DNA of 64,000 nucleotides from Epiperipatus broadwayi (lineage: Eukaryota; Onychophora; Udeonychophora; Euonychophora; Peripatidae): contig JAQFVV010012416.1 in NCBI GenBank assembly GCA_028023455.1, positions 6,181,594-6,245,593 on the forward strand. Reading direction: 5' to 3'. Of the stretch, positions 34,460 to 47,833 are shown piece by piece. The number at the start of each line of letters is the position of its first letter. Positions within the stretch are counted from its first letter, which is position 1. Under the pieces are notes generated by a model. It did no database searches. It worked only from the letters and a program-made list of their open reading frames with translations, and was not told the DNA's origin. The position numbers were made by a program, and so were the translations under genes.

Positions 34460-37322
34460 TGTATTTTTCTTTTATTTTGCCATATTATCTTTTTACACTT
34501 TCTGGAATGTGGACTCAGGTTTGTTTTCTAGGTAAAACTTTTAATTGATCCATAACCCACACTACGGTCCAAATCTAAGGAAAACAGAATGAGTAAAAAA
34601 CAATTTTTAAAAAAATATTGCACATCAAGATATTTAATTCTTAACAAATTTCATGATGACAATATTATTTAATGCAATTTTTTTGATTGTAATAAAACCC
34701 TTGCATGGTTGTACTATTGACAAAATGTCTAAAAAATGCATTTAATGGAACAAGCCAAGTGTTTGATTTTTTTATAATTATCCTACATAACCTATGAATA
34801 AACAAAATAAAGTTGCAAGGCATTTAAATGGCTTCTAAAAATTTATCAATGAACAATCTTGGTATGAAAATTTAAAATTTCTTCCCTTAAATAAATTGCA
34901 GTTGAATCCCTAATTGTTCAACCATTTAATAAAGTATTAATATATATAATATAAACTTAGTTATTAATAAACTTTAAAAAACAAATAATAATAAAGTACT
35001 TTAAATATTTTATTATTGAATGGAAACAAAACAAGCTATTTTTGTTAATAAAAAAATGCAAACAAGTTACATGTGAGAGGTTCTGAATTAAAAATAATTG
35101 ATGGATTTTTAAAACAAACAACTATTTTAATGGAATGAAAGAATTGTATTGGCCATGTTATTTAAAGTTGACCTAGTTTGATGGTTGTAATGAAATGAAA
35201 AAATACATCAATAAATAAGGTTTGAAAATTTAAAATATAGGACTATATATATATATAATAGATTATGGTTATCAATAGTAGAATAACACACACGCGAGAG
35301 GTTTTGAATGGGTTTTCCAATATGTCTAAAGAATTATTGATATACCGATTAAAGTTGATCTAAATACTAGTTAAGAAATCTAAGAGTTACACCAGCTTTT
35401 ACAACTGTTGTACTTCGAAATGATAAGCAAGGTAAGCTGAATTCTCTTTTCTTCTCGCTATGGGGGAAGGAGTTCCGAGGTGAAGCATTCCAGAGAATCA
35501 TACTCTGGCTAACTCAAAAACTGCATGCGAAAATATACTTGTAAAATAATATAAGCGCTATTATAGCACCTATATTATTTTACAAATAACCATGTAGGTA
35601 AACTAGAAGTAAAATTACTTATATAATATTAGAGCCAGTTCTAGAAGAGATGTGGAATGGTGCAATGTTTTCATTTGTGTGTATACGGTGATTAAATATG
35701 ATTAAAAAATTAGATATTTAATAAAATTATCTTATTTGCAGATATTTTTTAACTCTACTAATTAATTTTTCAAGATTGTCCAAAAAATAATGTGAAAACT
35801 TTCGAAAAAAAAAATTAAAAATTTCAAATTCAAATAAATTTTCACATACATTACTAAGTAAATATTTTTATTTTAAGATTTTATTTATTTCAAAAATTAT
35901 TGTTTTAAACATTAATTTGTTTTGTTTTATCATGTGTTTTAATCTCCACATGTATTTTATAGAAATAAATGAATAAAACACTTAAAATATTTACCAAACA
36001 TGTTAAATGACTAAAACTATATTTTCAAGTTTTTGTTTGAAAGTGCTGGGATGTACTTTGCACAAAAGTGCCTTTTACTCATGCAGAGGTGCTGATACAG
36101 CATATATAATTATAATATTATTAAAATTGTATATATTTGCACATATATTTTGTAAAGGTGTGATGAAAATATTTAAATAAAAGTATAATAAAATTTTCAT
36201 GTTATTTATCTATTTTTTATTTTATTTTTATAAATGAAGCAGTGAAGGATAATACTATGGTTGCTGTAATCTTACTTTCATGGTATTATAGTTTCTCAAA
36301 TTGGAGTCCATGTATAAAAAAATATGTCGGACTTTGGTTTGTATTAATAAAATGAATCATTAGATTTGTTAATAGTCCATCTAATAATATGACTTCAGTT
36401 ATATGCTATCCAAACAAAAATGTAAACAAACTAAAATTTAAATAAACGAACAAAAAATACATCAAAATTCACAAATTTTATAATATTTGGCAGCCATTTT
36501 TCTTTCTCTGAGCTCCATACATGATTACATATTGTAACAGGCACACATGCTGTTACATTATTTTAATTAAATAAAATTAGAAATTAAAAATAAAAAGTTC
36601 GCAAATAAAAATTTGTTTTTAAAAATTAAAAATTGAGTCATCTAAACTCGTATATATATAAAATTGCACAGATGGAAAAATATTAAAAGAAAATTTTATT
36701 AAAAAAAGAAAAAGTATTTTAAAACTAAATTTTAAGAAAAAAACTTAAAGATTTAAATATATCTTTAAAAATATACAAAATTTAATTAATTCTACTGTGT
36801 AAAAAGGCTAAAAATGGAAATGATTAATTTTAATTAGTCAAAGTAAACTAGCCTTTGGGCATCTCAAAATTTGTAATTAAAGGTCAGATAGGAGAAAAAC
36901 AATAAGAACGGAATAGCCAATAAAAAATTTCTGAGGAAACGGACCACACCGAAAGAATCATTATCATGATGTCATGTTCAGTCAATCCGCAATTTTAATA
37001 TAAAAAGGAAAAGATTGGAAGTAAATTATTGTGTGTGCTATATATGTTAAGTCCAGGAGAGTTGAAGGAGAAGGGATTGAAAAGACGCACTTTCAATCCA
37101 TTCAGTTATTCTAAAAGAAGCAATGAAATATTGTTTTCCTATATTCCGGACCCCAGGACATCAGAGTTCTGCAATAAAAGCCTGCAAAGATAGTAAAGGA
37201 CGTCCGGATGAATACCAATAGAACGGCAGACAGCATACCAGTCTCCCCAAGATGTCATGGGAATTAAACAAAGGGATCCAAATTAAAGCAACTAAAAAGT
37301 ATGGACTTTCTCTTTTAAAACT
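34460..37322. other. CDC37 intron, mostly unassigned; possible LTR remains at the right
   Basis: AT-rich DNA with no named element. A hairpin (gtaaaataatata ... tatattattttac) lies at about 35541-35585. At 36990-37320 sequence complexity rises, with a TATA-like 'tataaaaagg' near 37000 and 'aataaaag' near 37172. These could be remains of an LTR into which the palindrome at 37331 inserted. That is a weak suggestion. Confidence 0.3.
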
Positions 37323-37330
37323 GTAATAAC

Positions 37331-40300
37331 GGTACTTGTGACTTTTGACCCATGTGGCCACCAGAGGTGCTGGTCGGGGTCAACCACAGAAATACTTAGA
37401 GTAGGGGCCCCAAATACAGCATTGCAAATTCCAGCCGAAAGGTGGCGCTGTTCACAATGCGTGAGCACAGGAACATTTCACCAGCTGGCCAGCAGCAAAG
37501 CTGCCCGCTTGGTGGTGCTGGTCGCAGTGCGCAAGCCCATTTTGCTTACATCGGCTGCTACCAGCAGATACCAAGAACCTAGGTAGCGCTGATTGCTGTA
37601 AACACATCTAGCTTATGTGTCGTCTGCTAACAGCGACTACCAAGATTCTAGCCCACTACGTGACGCTGTTTCTCCGCGGTTACACACGGAAAAACTACGC
37701 ACTGATAGAGTTTATGTACATACTACTTAAAATATGAATGGCGTATAATGTACAGGTGTGATTAATTAAGAAGCTACAACTATTTAAATATTATTTCAAA
37801 CATAATAGTATCACATGCTATTTCATGGTTTTATAAATGGGTGTATTTTTACATTTTTTTTTTTTTAAGAATCGATCTTTTTTTTTTTTTAATTATTTAC
37901 TCTATGTCAAAGTGTTATATATAAGTCGAGCGGTGAAATTTGTTATCATGGCCGCTTAAATGGCATCATAGATTTACATACGCTATAATTAGACAGGTTT
38001 GATAAAATTATCGCGTAGAAATCCTCATAATTATTCATAAAATATTTTACTAATCTATAAGTCAATTCTCAATTAAAAAATCGATCTTTTTTTTTTTAAT
38101 TATTTACTCTAAAAGTGTTTTTTTTTTTTTAAAATTAAAAAAAATGTAATTTTTACGACAATGTTTTTTTTTTTTTTAAAAAAAAGAGCTAATTTTTTCC
38201 CCCTTCTTTCAAAACTAGAGACATTCCAAAGATAAAATCTAATATATTTCATTAATAGGGGCTTTACTAATGAATAGCTATGGTCAATTAGTGAATTGGA
38301 TTGATTTAATGAGACAGAAACTGATATATGATGAATTATATTTATTGACAATTTCATATATACTTGATATAACCCATTACTTAGCGTTGGATAATGCATG
38401 CAGGCATTTTATTTACTAAACAACATTACTCTAGGCCATTTAGCAAAATAAATTTGTGGCTATTATTTAATTGCGCTAATTTTATGCTACATAATAAATC
38501 ACTACATTCCACTTATTAGTTATGCCCTTTCATCATCAGTTCGAGTGGCTATTATACATGTAATCAAACCAAGTCTGGAGTGAAGTTTAATAATACATCC
38601 GATTATGATAAGTTTTGTCAGCTTGATTAAAAGAGCCAACACTTCTGTAGCATGAGAAATACATATAAACTACTGACGGGAATATATATATACACACAAA
38701 CTTTACTTTATCCCGCTCAATCTCTTAGTTATGTATAATTAATAAACTTTTAAAGGGGGAAAGTATATTTAAGGGACTTACGAATACTTTAATAAGAAAA
38801 ATATACTTATGATTACACTCCAGGCTAGTTTAATCTTTAGTAACATAATAATTAAAGGTTGAAAGTTTGGATTTATAAGCCACATTTTATATTTACATTA
38901 ATTATTTACTAAATGACAAAATAATAATGAGCACAAAGGGTCGCCATTATTTATAAATTAGGGGTTCGAAACGGAGCGCTAAATGACGCTATAATTAATA
39001 CAATACGAAGATTTTAAATAATATCTTCAAAAAGTATATATTTCGTAACTAAATGTGCGCCGTTTCGAGACAGGCATAATTAATAATAACTAAAATAAGC
39101 AAGAGAGAAATAAATATAACTGCAGTGATTAAGTTATATAGCAAAACAAGAAGTTAATAAAGGAAATTAACAAAAGTATGTCATTTATAGAATTGAAATA
39201 TTATTGATAAGACAATTTAGAAAGAGTTTACAATATAGTTAGCTAACCTGATTTTGAAGCAATAATGATTATTTTGAATTTTACACAGAGCTCTGCGATT
39301 TTAATAATTTTAAAACAGATACTCGAGCTGGAACAAAGGTGAGTTCTTTGGCGGCTTATGGCATCTTCTCTTTAGTTGGGAGATGATTTAAGATGGTATT
39401 CCTATAGCTGGAGTTGGGGTAGTTGAATTTGAACGAAGGTGAGTTCTTTTAATGGCTTATGGCATCTTCTATTTATTATAAGCTTGTTAAGGCAACGTTG
39501 GTTGTTGCTCCGGCCTTGGATGGATCAAAAATTATTAAAATATATAAATTATATAATTTTGATTCCGATTTCATTAATTAAATTTCTTTTTAGGTGTTAT
39601 AAAATGTTATGGCTTAGCAGATAGTAACGGTATTATGATTTAATGATAAAATCTTTTGTTGAAACAAATTCAATCAGTAAACTAGATTTTATTTTTACCC
39701 CAGGTGCGGTCACTAATTGATTTCTTGTTTACACAAAATTCCCATTTTTAATTATAAACCGATGACTTTTATTTTAACTAGATATAAATAACTTTTAACA
39801 TATTTTCTTTATATTGTTTATTTTAAAAAAAGCAAATTTGACAGATCTTATAAAAAAAATACTTTAGTTTCAGTTATATCTATTAAACATTAAATCAGAA
39901 AACCGTAAATATATTATAAAGAAAACATTTTACATTATTTTTATTTAATCTTAAATATTATATGTACAAATCATTATGCCATAATTTCATGGTTTAAATT
40001 ATCCATCCACATACGAATATAATACAAATATAAAATTTAGAATTGACTTTCTAAATTTTATATTTGTATTATATTCGTATGTGGATGGATAATTTAAATT
40101 TTATATTTGTATTATATTCGTATGTGTATGGATAATTTAAATTTTATATTTGTATTATATTCGTATGTGTATGGATAATTTAAATTTTATATTTGTATTA
40201 TATTCGTATGTGGATGGATAATTTAAACCATGAAATTATGGCATAATGATTTGTACATATAATATTTAAGATTAAATAAAAATAATGTAAAATGTTTTCT

Positions 40301-42840
40301 TTATAATATATATACGGTTTTCTGATTTAATGTTTAATAGATATAACTGAAACTAATGTATTTTTTTATAAGATCTGTCAAATTTGCTTTATTTAAAATA
40401 AACAATATAAAGAAAATATGTTAAACGTTATTTATATCTAGTTAAAATAAAAGTCATCGGTTTATAATTAAAAATGGGAATTTTGTGTAAACAAGAAATC
40501 AATTAGTGACCGCACCTGGGGTAAAAATAAAATCTAGTTTACTGATTGAATTTGTTTCAACAAAAGATTTTATCATTAAATTATAATACCGTTACTATCT
40601 GCTAAGCCATAACATTTTATTAACATCTAAAAAGAAATTTAATTAATGAAATCTGAATCAAAATTATATAATTTATATATTTTAATAATTTTTGATCCAT
40701 CCAAGGCCGGAGCAACAACCAACATTGCCTTAACAAGCTTATAATAAATAGAAGATGCCATAAGCCGTTAAAAGAACTCACCTTCATTCAAATTCAACTA
40801 CCCCAACTCCAGCTATAGGAATACCATCTTAAATCGTCTCCCAACTAAAGAGAAGATGCCATAAGCCGCCAAAGAACTCACCTTTGTTCCAGCTCGAGTA
40901 TCTGTTTTAAAATTATTAAAATCGCAGAGCTCTGTGTAAAATTCAAAATAATCATTATTGCTTCAAAATCAGGTTAGCTAACTATATTGTAAACTCTTTC
41001 TAAATTGTCTTATCAATAATATTTCAATTCTATAAATGACATACTTTTGTTAATTTCCTTTATTAACTTCTTGTTTTGCTATATAACTTAATCACTGCAG
41101 TTATATTTATTTCTCTCTTGCTTATTTTAGTTATTATTAATTATGCCTGTCTCGAAACGGCGCGCATTTAGTTACGAAATATATACTTTTCGAAGATATT
41201 ATTTAAAATCTTCATATTGTATTAATTATAGCGTCATTTAGTGCTCCGTTTCGAACCCCTAATTTATAAATAATGGCGACCCTTTGTGCTCATTATTTTG
41301 TCATTTAGTAAATAATTAATGTAAATACCTTTAATTATTATGTTACTAAAGATTAAACTAGCCTGGAGTGTAATCATAAGTATATTTTTCTTATTAAAGT
41401 ATTCGTAAGTCCCTTAAATATACTTTCCCCCTTTAAAAGTTTATTAATTATACATAACTAAGAGATTGAGCGGGATAAAGTAAAGTTTGCATATATATAT
41501 ATATATTCCCGTCAGCAGTTTATATGTATTTCTCATGCTACAGAAGTGTTGGTTCTTTTAATCAAACTGACAAAACTTATCATAATCGGATGTATTATTA
41601 AACTTCACTCCAGACTTGGTTTGATTACATGTATAATAACCACTCGAACTAATGATAAAAGGGCATAACTAATAAGTGGAATGTAGTGATTTATTATGTA
41701 GCATAAAATTAGCACAATTAAATAATAGCCACAAATTTATTTTGCTAAATGGCCTAGAGTAATGTTGTTTAGTAAATAAAATGCCTGCGTGCATTATCCA
41801 ACGCTAAGTAATGGGTTATATCAAGTATATATGAAATTGTCAATAAATATAATTCATCATATATCAGTTTCTGTCTCATTAAATCAATCCAATTCACTAA
41901 TTGACCATAGCTATTCATTAGTAAAGCCCCTATTAATGAAATATATTAGATTTTATCTTTGGAATGTCTCTAGTTTTGAAAGAAGGGGGAAAAAATTAGC
42001 TCTTTTTTTTAAAAAGAAAAAAAAACCATTGTCGTAAAAATTACATTTTTTTTTAATTTAAAAAAAAAACCACTTTTAGAGTAAATAATTAAAAAAAAAA
42101 AGAGAATTGACTTATAGATTAGTAAAATATTTTATGAATAATTATGAGAATTTCTACGCGATAATTTTATCAAACCTGTCTAATTATAGCGTATGTAAAT
42201 CTATGATGCCATTTAAGCGGCCATGATAACAAATTTCACCGCTCGACTTATATATAACATTTTGACATAGAGTAAATAATTAAAAAAAAAAAGATCGATT
42301 CTTAAAAAAAAAAAAAATTTAAAAATACACCCATTTATAAAACCGTGAAATAGCATGTGATACTATTAAGTTTGAAATAATATTTAAATAGTTGTAGCTT
42401 CTTAATTAATCACACCTGTACATTATACACCATTCAAATTTTAAGTAGTATGTACATAAACTCTATCAGTGCGTAGTTTTTCCGTGTGTAACCACGGAAA
42501 AACAGCGTCATGTAGTGGGCTAGAATCTTGGTAGTCGCTGTTAGCAGACGACACATAAGCTAGATGTGTTTACAGCAATCAGCGCTACCTAGGTTCTTGG
42601 TATCTGCTGGTAGGAGCCGATGTAAGCAAAATGGACTTACGCACTGCGACCAGCGCCACCAAGCGGGCAGCTTTGCTGCCGGCCAGCTGGTGAAATGTTC
42701 CTGTGCTCACGCATTATGAACAGTGCCACCTTTCGGATGGAATTTGCAATGCCACATTTGGGGCTCCTACTCTAAGTATTTCTGTGGTTGACCCCGACCA
42801 GCACCTCTGGTGGCCACATGGGTCAAAAGTCACAAGTACC
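37331..42840. mobile_element. 5.5-kb fold-back (giant palindrome) transposable element
   Basis: The left terminus GGTACTTGTGACTTTTGACC is matched by the right terminus GGTCAAAAGTCACAAGTACC. The whole interval is self-complementary: arms 37331 to about 40045 and about 40055 to 42840, with only scattered differences seen by eye. Both flanks carry the 8-bp direct repeat GTAATAAC (37323-37330 and 42841-42848), marking it as one insertion. The centre is a small loop near 40050, followed on the right by three extra copies of a 43-bp unit. Each arm has GC-richer outer 300 bp and an internal direct repeat (39333 and 39432). The same small frame appears once per arm (38399-38109 minus, 41789-42037 plus), but ends in poly-Lys/Phe tracts and looks non-coding. 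No transposase is seen. Confidence 0.9.
40017..40230. repeat. 43-bp tandem repeat at the palindrome centre
   Basis: The unit 'aaattttatatttgtattat' plus 'attcgtatgtggatggataattt' is present four times in direct orientation (about 40053-40230) and once inverted before the central loop (40000-40045). The extra copies make the right arm longer than the left. Unit differences are single bases (gtggatgg / gtgtatgg), suggesting recent slippage or unequal exchange. Confidence 0.85.
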
Positions 42841-42848
42841 GTAATAAC

Positions 42849-44449
42849 TTTATAACGAATGTTAACTATAAAACTTTTCCAGTATTTAAATAGAAATATA
42901 AATTCCTATCTGACGAAACTAAATCATCTATTAATAATTATTTTTATGATATGTAAATTTAAAATCATTTCCATTAATTTTTTTTTGTTTTTTTAAGTGT
43001 TTATTATGATTTTTTTTTTTGTTAAGCTAAACTTTTAATAAATGTTAAATTTAAGTTGGGTGTGGATGGCTGCATAGATCGTAAAGTTATGTTAGTTTAA
43101 TTAAAGGGAGAGTTGATCTTAGGTTATTTGTTTCACAGTTAGATTGGGTTAATGGGTTAGATGTATCAGTGTAATTAGTAAATGTAGCATGAAGATCTGC
43201 TATGTGCAGGATCACATTAAATGCCGCACTTGGGCAAAATAAGCCTATTTCTTATTGACCGTCAGAGTCCGACAGTATTCCCTGCTCTTTGGATCACCCC
43301 TTTAGCCTATGGAATGGGATCATAAGTCGGCAAAAAGGACCGCACTCCCTTCCTATGGAGTTTTTTTTTTTTTTTTGTATCGTTCTTCTCTCCAGACAGA
43401 TGTAGCATTCCTGTACTGGATGAGGGGCAATTTCTTCTATATAACCATGCTGTTCAGATGTATATTTCTGATAGTACGGTATTGTGTTGTCGTATTTATG
43501 CTACATTGAATACATCGATATATCAGATAGATTGGTATTAGTTTGACTGCGAACTTTTGGCCTAGGGTTAAATAAGAGATATAGAATATTTTCTTTTTCC
43601 AAATGCAATCTATGTAGTCTATCCATACTCGACACTCTAATAAAATATTAATTAATCCATCTGTGCAAACTTATAAAATAAAAACGAGTATGGGCAATAG
43701 CTTGTAGAGGGGTCGAATTAATTCACCTTGTAAGGAGAGGGATATATAGTGCTGGTCAGGTGATATGGGGGGATTTGGATTCAAGAATTGGGAGTTTTTG
43801 AGGGCGATCCATTCTGTCGTTTTTGGGCATGAGGTGTTGACTTTCAGTCATTAAGATTATTCTGGCTTCATAGCGATTATCCTGAAAGGGATACTCCAAA
43901 TTAGATTTTTTTATTCTATGTATTCAACTATTCTTATTCTCATTGACATGCCGAGCCATATTTGTACCCATTTTTAAACGGATTGCGGACATTCGCCTGT
44001 TATTCAGATTATATTGTGGTTTAATTTTTTTTTTTATCGTCTGAAAAGCCATTATGCAAGTTTAGTTATAAATGCAGAAAAGTTTAAGCCAGCAAAGTTT
44101 AAGAGCATCAGTTACCTTTAAAGAGTGATGACCGAAGAAGCTGATATTAGCACTAAAACAAAAAAAAAAAAAGATTATGCAGAGAATGCAGCCAAAAAAG
44201 AACTTTTCGTGATTGCAGATGCGTGAACTTATTCATAACCTAATAAAGCATCTAAGATGGAAACAAAGTTAAGGACCCCAAGCTTGTTGAGAAAACTGTA
44301 TTAATATTTTGTACAATCATATCACCTTGAATGAAAAATGTCTTCATTTATCTCGTCAATTGATATAACCCTCCTAATATTTTTCTACATGCATAAATAC
44401 ACTTCTTGATAACAGAAACCATCTTATAGATGCTGACTTTGGGTTGTAT
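42849..44449. other. CDC37 intron, moderately complex sequence without named element
   Basis: 43040-44270 is less AT-rich than its surroundings and includes 'gaccgtcagagtccgacagt' and short open frames (43309-43509). I recognise no domain. Part may be the 5' region of the LINE remains that follow. Confidence 0.4.
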
Positions 44450-45480
44450 TATAGCCCGTATAGTATACATGGATGACATCACAGTTTTTTTTAATAATAA
44501 TAATAATAATAATAAAAACGAATTCAAACATTAATCAGAATAATGAAAGAATACATATACTCACATAAACTTGAATTTAACCTAAATAAATTATGTGTTT
44601 GGTATATATATATATATTTATACAAAAACATTTCAGAGGAAACCAACAATATAATTAGGATATTCATTTCACTTGAGTAACATGGCTATGCAATGACAGA
44701 TACAAATTAAACAAACTGATGTGTGCAACAGAAGTCATATCTTTCTTCTCAAGCATATCTTTCTCAATATTCTAAAATAACTCTTATAAATATATTTGTG
44801 ATCACAAATATTACTACATACTACTTGGCCAATTGTAATCTTCACAAAATTATTCATGTCAATGTGTCTATTTGCTATGCAGAAAGCCCTTGTGGTGAAG
44901 AAAACCATCATTTCACTCAAAAAATTACAATCTCACTATTCAAAACTGTTTAGGATTACATTTAATTTGTATATAGGATACAGAAATGATGAATTTCATA
45001 TCAGCCATAACAAAATTATATCCACATTTTAAAACAGCACTTAACAGATAAACTTCTGTATCAGAATACTTGCACCATTTAACCTAATGACTAACATCAA
45101 AACAATTTTTCTCCAAGACAAACGCATTCACTCCTATATTTAAAAGTAAATGAAGACATAGACTCTCCAAGCAATTGTTACCTTAGATTTAAATATTCGA
45201 CCCTTGAACCAAAATATTCTAATTTCTGCTCAAAATAAATATATGCTCGTTGCCTACCCTATACTTCCTTAGATATGAGATATCTGGACAATATAGATAT
45301 TAAATGTAAATTGTATTATAGGAAAGAAGAGAATTAAAACATTTTATTTGAATGTAGAAGACTAGAGTATCTGATCATACATTGGAAAAACATATCCATT
45401 CAATCATTTCCAAAGGTTTGTTTATACTTCATGCTTTGTTGTGCACAAGATAACCTTCTATTTATAACAATAATACTAAA
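44450..45480 (+). pseudogene. decayed LINE reverse transcriptase, family Y
   Basis: At about 44457-44490 the plus strand reads ARIVYMDDITVFF, the reverse transcriptase catalytic box with both Asp present. It runs into an (AAT)n microsatellite. Near 45310-45400 a C-terminal knuckle-like stretch (CKLYYRKEEN, then LFECRRLEYLIIHWKN after shifts) resembles the C-x2-C...H...C end of many LINEs. The region between is full of stops. The family differs from the RTE and family X copies here. Confidence 0.5.
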
Positions 45481-45531
45481 ACATCACATGGTCACTATTT
45501 CCTTTGCTTACACAAGCTGTTACAAACTCTC

Positions 45532-45667
45532 CATACAATAATGCCAACCAGTACAAGTTTTAGTAATTAATGAACAGACACTAAATAGGGATTTTATATA
45601 CAAACTTTCTTGCATCCATCGATTAGTAAGGCTAGCACTGTGTGGCACTACTGTATGGAGAGTTTGT
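45532..45667. mobile_element. 136-bp terminal-inverted-repeat MITE
   Basis: The ends ACAAACTCTCCATACAATAATGCC and GGCACTACTGTATGGAGAGTTTGT are inverted with two mismatches over 24 bp. It lies directly against the start of a LINE X fragment, so one of the two may have used the other's edge. No coding sequence and no clear target duplication. Confidence 0.65.
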
Positions 45668-45912
45668 GATTATACAGAAAGTAGATTATTGGTTTTTATG
45701 CTGGGTTTGGAAAAAGATAAGGGGGATTTAGATATAAAGGCTGTAGAGTTGACAAAGATTATGTTGTGGAAATGGGATGGAGCAGAATATAGGAAAACTT
45801 AGACTGGCGAATGTAAAATTAAGTAGCTAACAAGTTTTTTTTGGTATAATTGCTGAGAGATTCTTGACTTCGTTTAAGAAGAAGCTACAGTACATCACAT
45901 CACATCAAATGG
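45668..45912 (+). pseudogene. 3' end of LINE family X, copy c
   Basis: Begins at the DYTESRLLVFMLGL segment and ends in 'cagtacatcacatcacatc'. It has the same C-terminal text as 1153-1435 with a few substitutions. Only the last part of ORF and the 3' tail are present; a typical 5'-truncated insertion. Confidence 0.7.
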
Positions 45913-46290
45913 AAAAATATGGCTGATTTATTTTGAAAATTATGTGAGGAAGGAATAGAAAATATTAGGCATTTGTTAATTGAATGTAAATGCTTGAAAA
46001 CAGAAAGGGTACATATAATGAAGTTATGGAAGAATAAATATGAAAAAAGTGATTATACAGAAAGTGAATTATTGGTTTTTATGTTGGGTTTGGGAAAAGA
46101 TAAGGGGGATTTAGATATAAAAGTTATAGAATTGACAAAGATTATGTTGTGGAAATGGGATGGAGCAGAATATGGGGAAAATTTAGAGTGGGGAATGGAA
46201 AATAAAGTGGCTAACAGGTTTATCTGGTCATAATTGCTGAGATATTCTTGATTTCATTTAAGGAGAAGCCATAGTACATCACATCACATT
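45913..46290 (+). pseudogene. 3' end of LINE family X, copy d
   Basis: The open frame 45973-46233 encodes LIECKCLKTERVHIMKLWKN and the DYTESELLVF signature. The knuckle begins just upstream (KLCEEGIENIRH after a changed codon, about 45940-45975). Ends in 'gtacatcacatcacatt'. It lies immediately after copy c in the same orientation, repeating the tandem head-to-tail arrangement at 1142-2955. Confidence 0.75.
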
Positions 46291-46970
46291 AGAGTAGAAA
46301 CAATAATACTAGAAGACACCCAAACATTTAAAAGCAAACTGGATGCAACAAAATAAGTGATAAAGAAATTCACATTATGGGATACATTTGCTGCAACATT
46401 GTACTAATTGATTTCTGCTTTAATATAAATAAATGTACACTGAATATGGAAGTAATGTGTATGTAATGTATTATGATTTTAGATCTGATAAACTGTTGTA
46501 ATTTTTTTGTAGTGCTGAGTTTGTTAAGTATGCCAATGGATTCCCCTCTTTTAATAAAAGTTATTCCTTTTGGAAACTATTACTATCTTTGTTGTTTAGG
46601 AGTTCCTAAAAAGGTCAAATCAATTCAAAAACTTTATACTCCAGAGTCTGACTCTCTCTCACTGCACTAAATCATGCAGGACAGTATAATATAAAACAGT
46701 AAAGATGTTGATTCTTTTCTCTTTTTTTGATTTGTGTGTCTACATTTCTTTTATGTGTTTGTTAGTTCGAGCTCCAAGAATTCTTTTTATTTTTCAAGTT
46801 TTCCTAATAGCCAAAAGAAAAGAATCAAAACAAACTTAAATCTCTAAATGTTTTTAAGTTCATTTTTATTGAATATATTTCACTTTTTAAATAAATATTA
46901 TAACAAAGATAATGAGTAATCTTACGGCAAGACTGCCTAGGGTAGAAAAGCTTCAATCCTTAATGGTATT
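46291..46970. other. CDC37 intron, nothing recognised
   Basis: AT-rich. The open frame 46473-46670 has no recognisable domain and no splice-bordered match to CDC37. Confidence 0.5.
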
Positions 46971-46974
46971 AAAA

Positions 46975-47054
46975 GTTGATGGCCTAGTGGTTAGCATAGC
47001 TGCCTTCCCAGGGTTCGCTGCCCGGTCAACGCATTTGACATATGAAAAAAAAAA
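46975..47054 (+). mobile_element. tRNA-like SINE head with TTTGACATATG-A tail
   Basis: GTTGATGGCCTAGTGGTTAGC looks like a tRNA acceptor and D-arm with A box. GGGTTCGCTGCCC forms a T-arm, and GGTCAAC closes the acceptor stem. The anticodon arm is missing or collapsed. The 3' tail TTTGACATATGAAAAAAAAA is shared with the SINE at 6625-6716, so the two may belong to one family or use the same tail. Not a functional tRNA gene. Confidence 0.6.
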
Positions 47055-47833
47055 TTATTGTAAGAAAATGAAGTTAAGGATTAAAGGATTTTTGTCCTTT
47101 ACTAAACAATAAAAAAAATTAGAATTTTTTATTTATTTTAAAAAAATGTAGATAAAAAAATCAATGTTGAATATAGTAAATGGAATGCATTCTTAAAATT
47201 AATAATTACATAAAGGAGAAATAACTATATAAACTTAATTTTTTAAATTTCTAATTTAATACCAAGTGTAGTTTGCTACAAAGAAAAGATTAATAATATT
47301 ACAAATTAATTACAGCTTAACACTGCTTTTGACCAGGCAGGTCATGACTTTATCTAGTGATATGTGAATATGCCTGTCTGGTAGAAAAGAGTGCTAATTT
47401 GTTATATTGTTAATCTTTTTTTTGTAGTGAACTATGCTCAGTATTGAATTATAAAGAGAAATAATATTGAAATACTTTATGTGCATTTAATACAATGCAA
47501 TTTCTTTATTAAATTTTTTGACTGACTGATTATCTAATAGTTTTTGATGGTTTTTAATACAGCATAAGATAAATTAAATCTTATAAAAGTTATCGATTAT
47601 AAACTGATAGTTACTATAATGAATCCTTTTATAAAGGCTCCTAATATGCAGATAACAAATGTGCAATTTTGATTTAGATCCATTAATGTTGCAGTTGTTT
47701 CAAGTAGCCAGAAATTTTTTTAGAAATGTGAATTGAATCATAGATATTTTAAGCCTTATTTATTTATTTATTGTAACTAATTTAATTTTTGCTTTGTACA
47801 TTGTCCATCATCATATGTTTTATTTGTTTATAG

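Noticed and set aside
38109-42037. The same 80-odd-residue frame (MHYPTLSNGLYQVYM...) in both arms of the giant palindrome, suggesting a gene
   Set aside because: Identity follows from the arms being copies. The frame ends in poly-Phe/Lys from homopolymers and shows no domain, so conservation is not evidence of coding.
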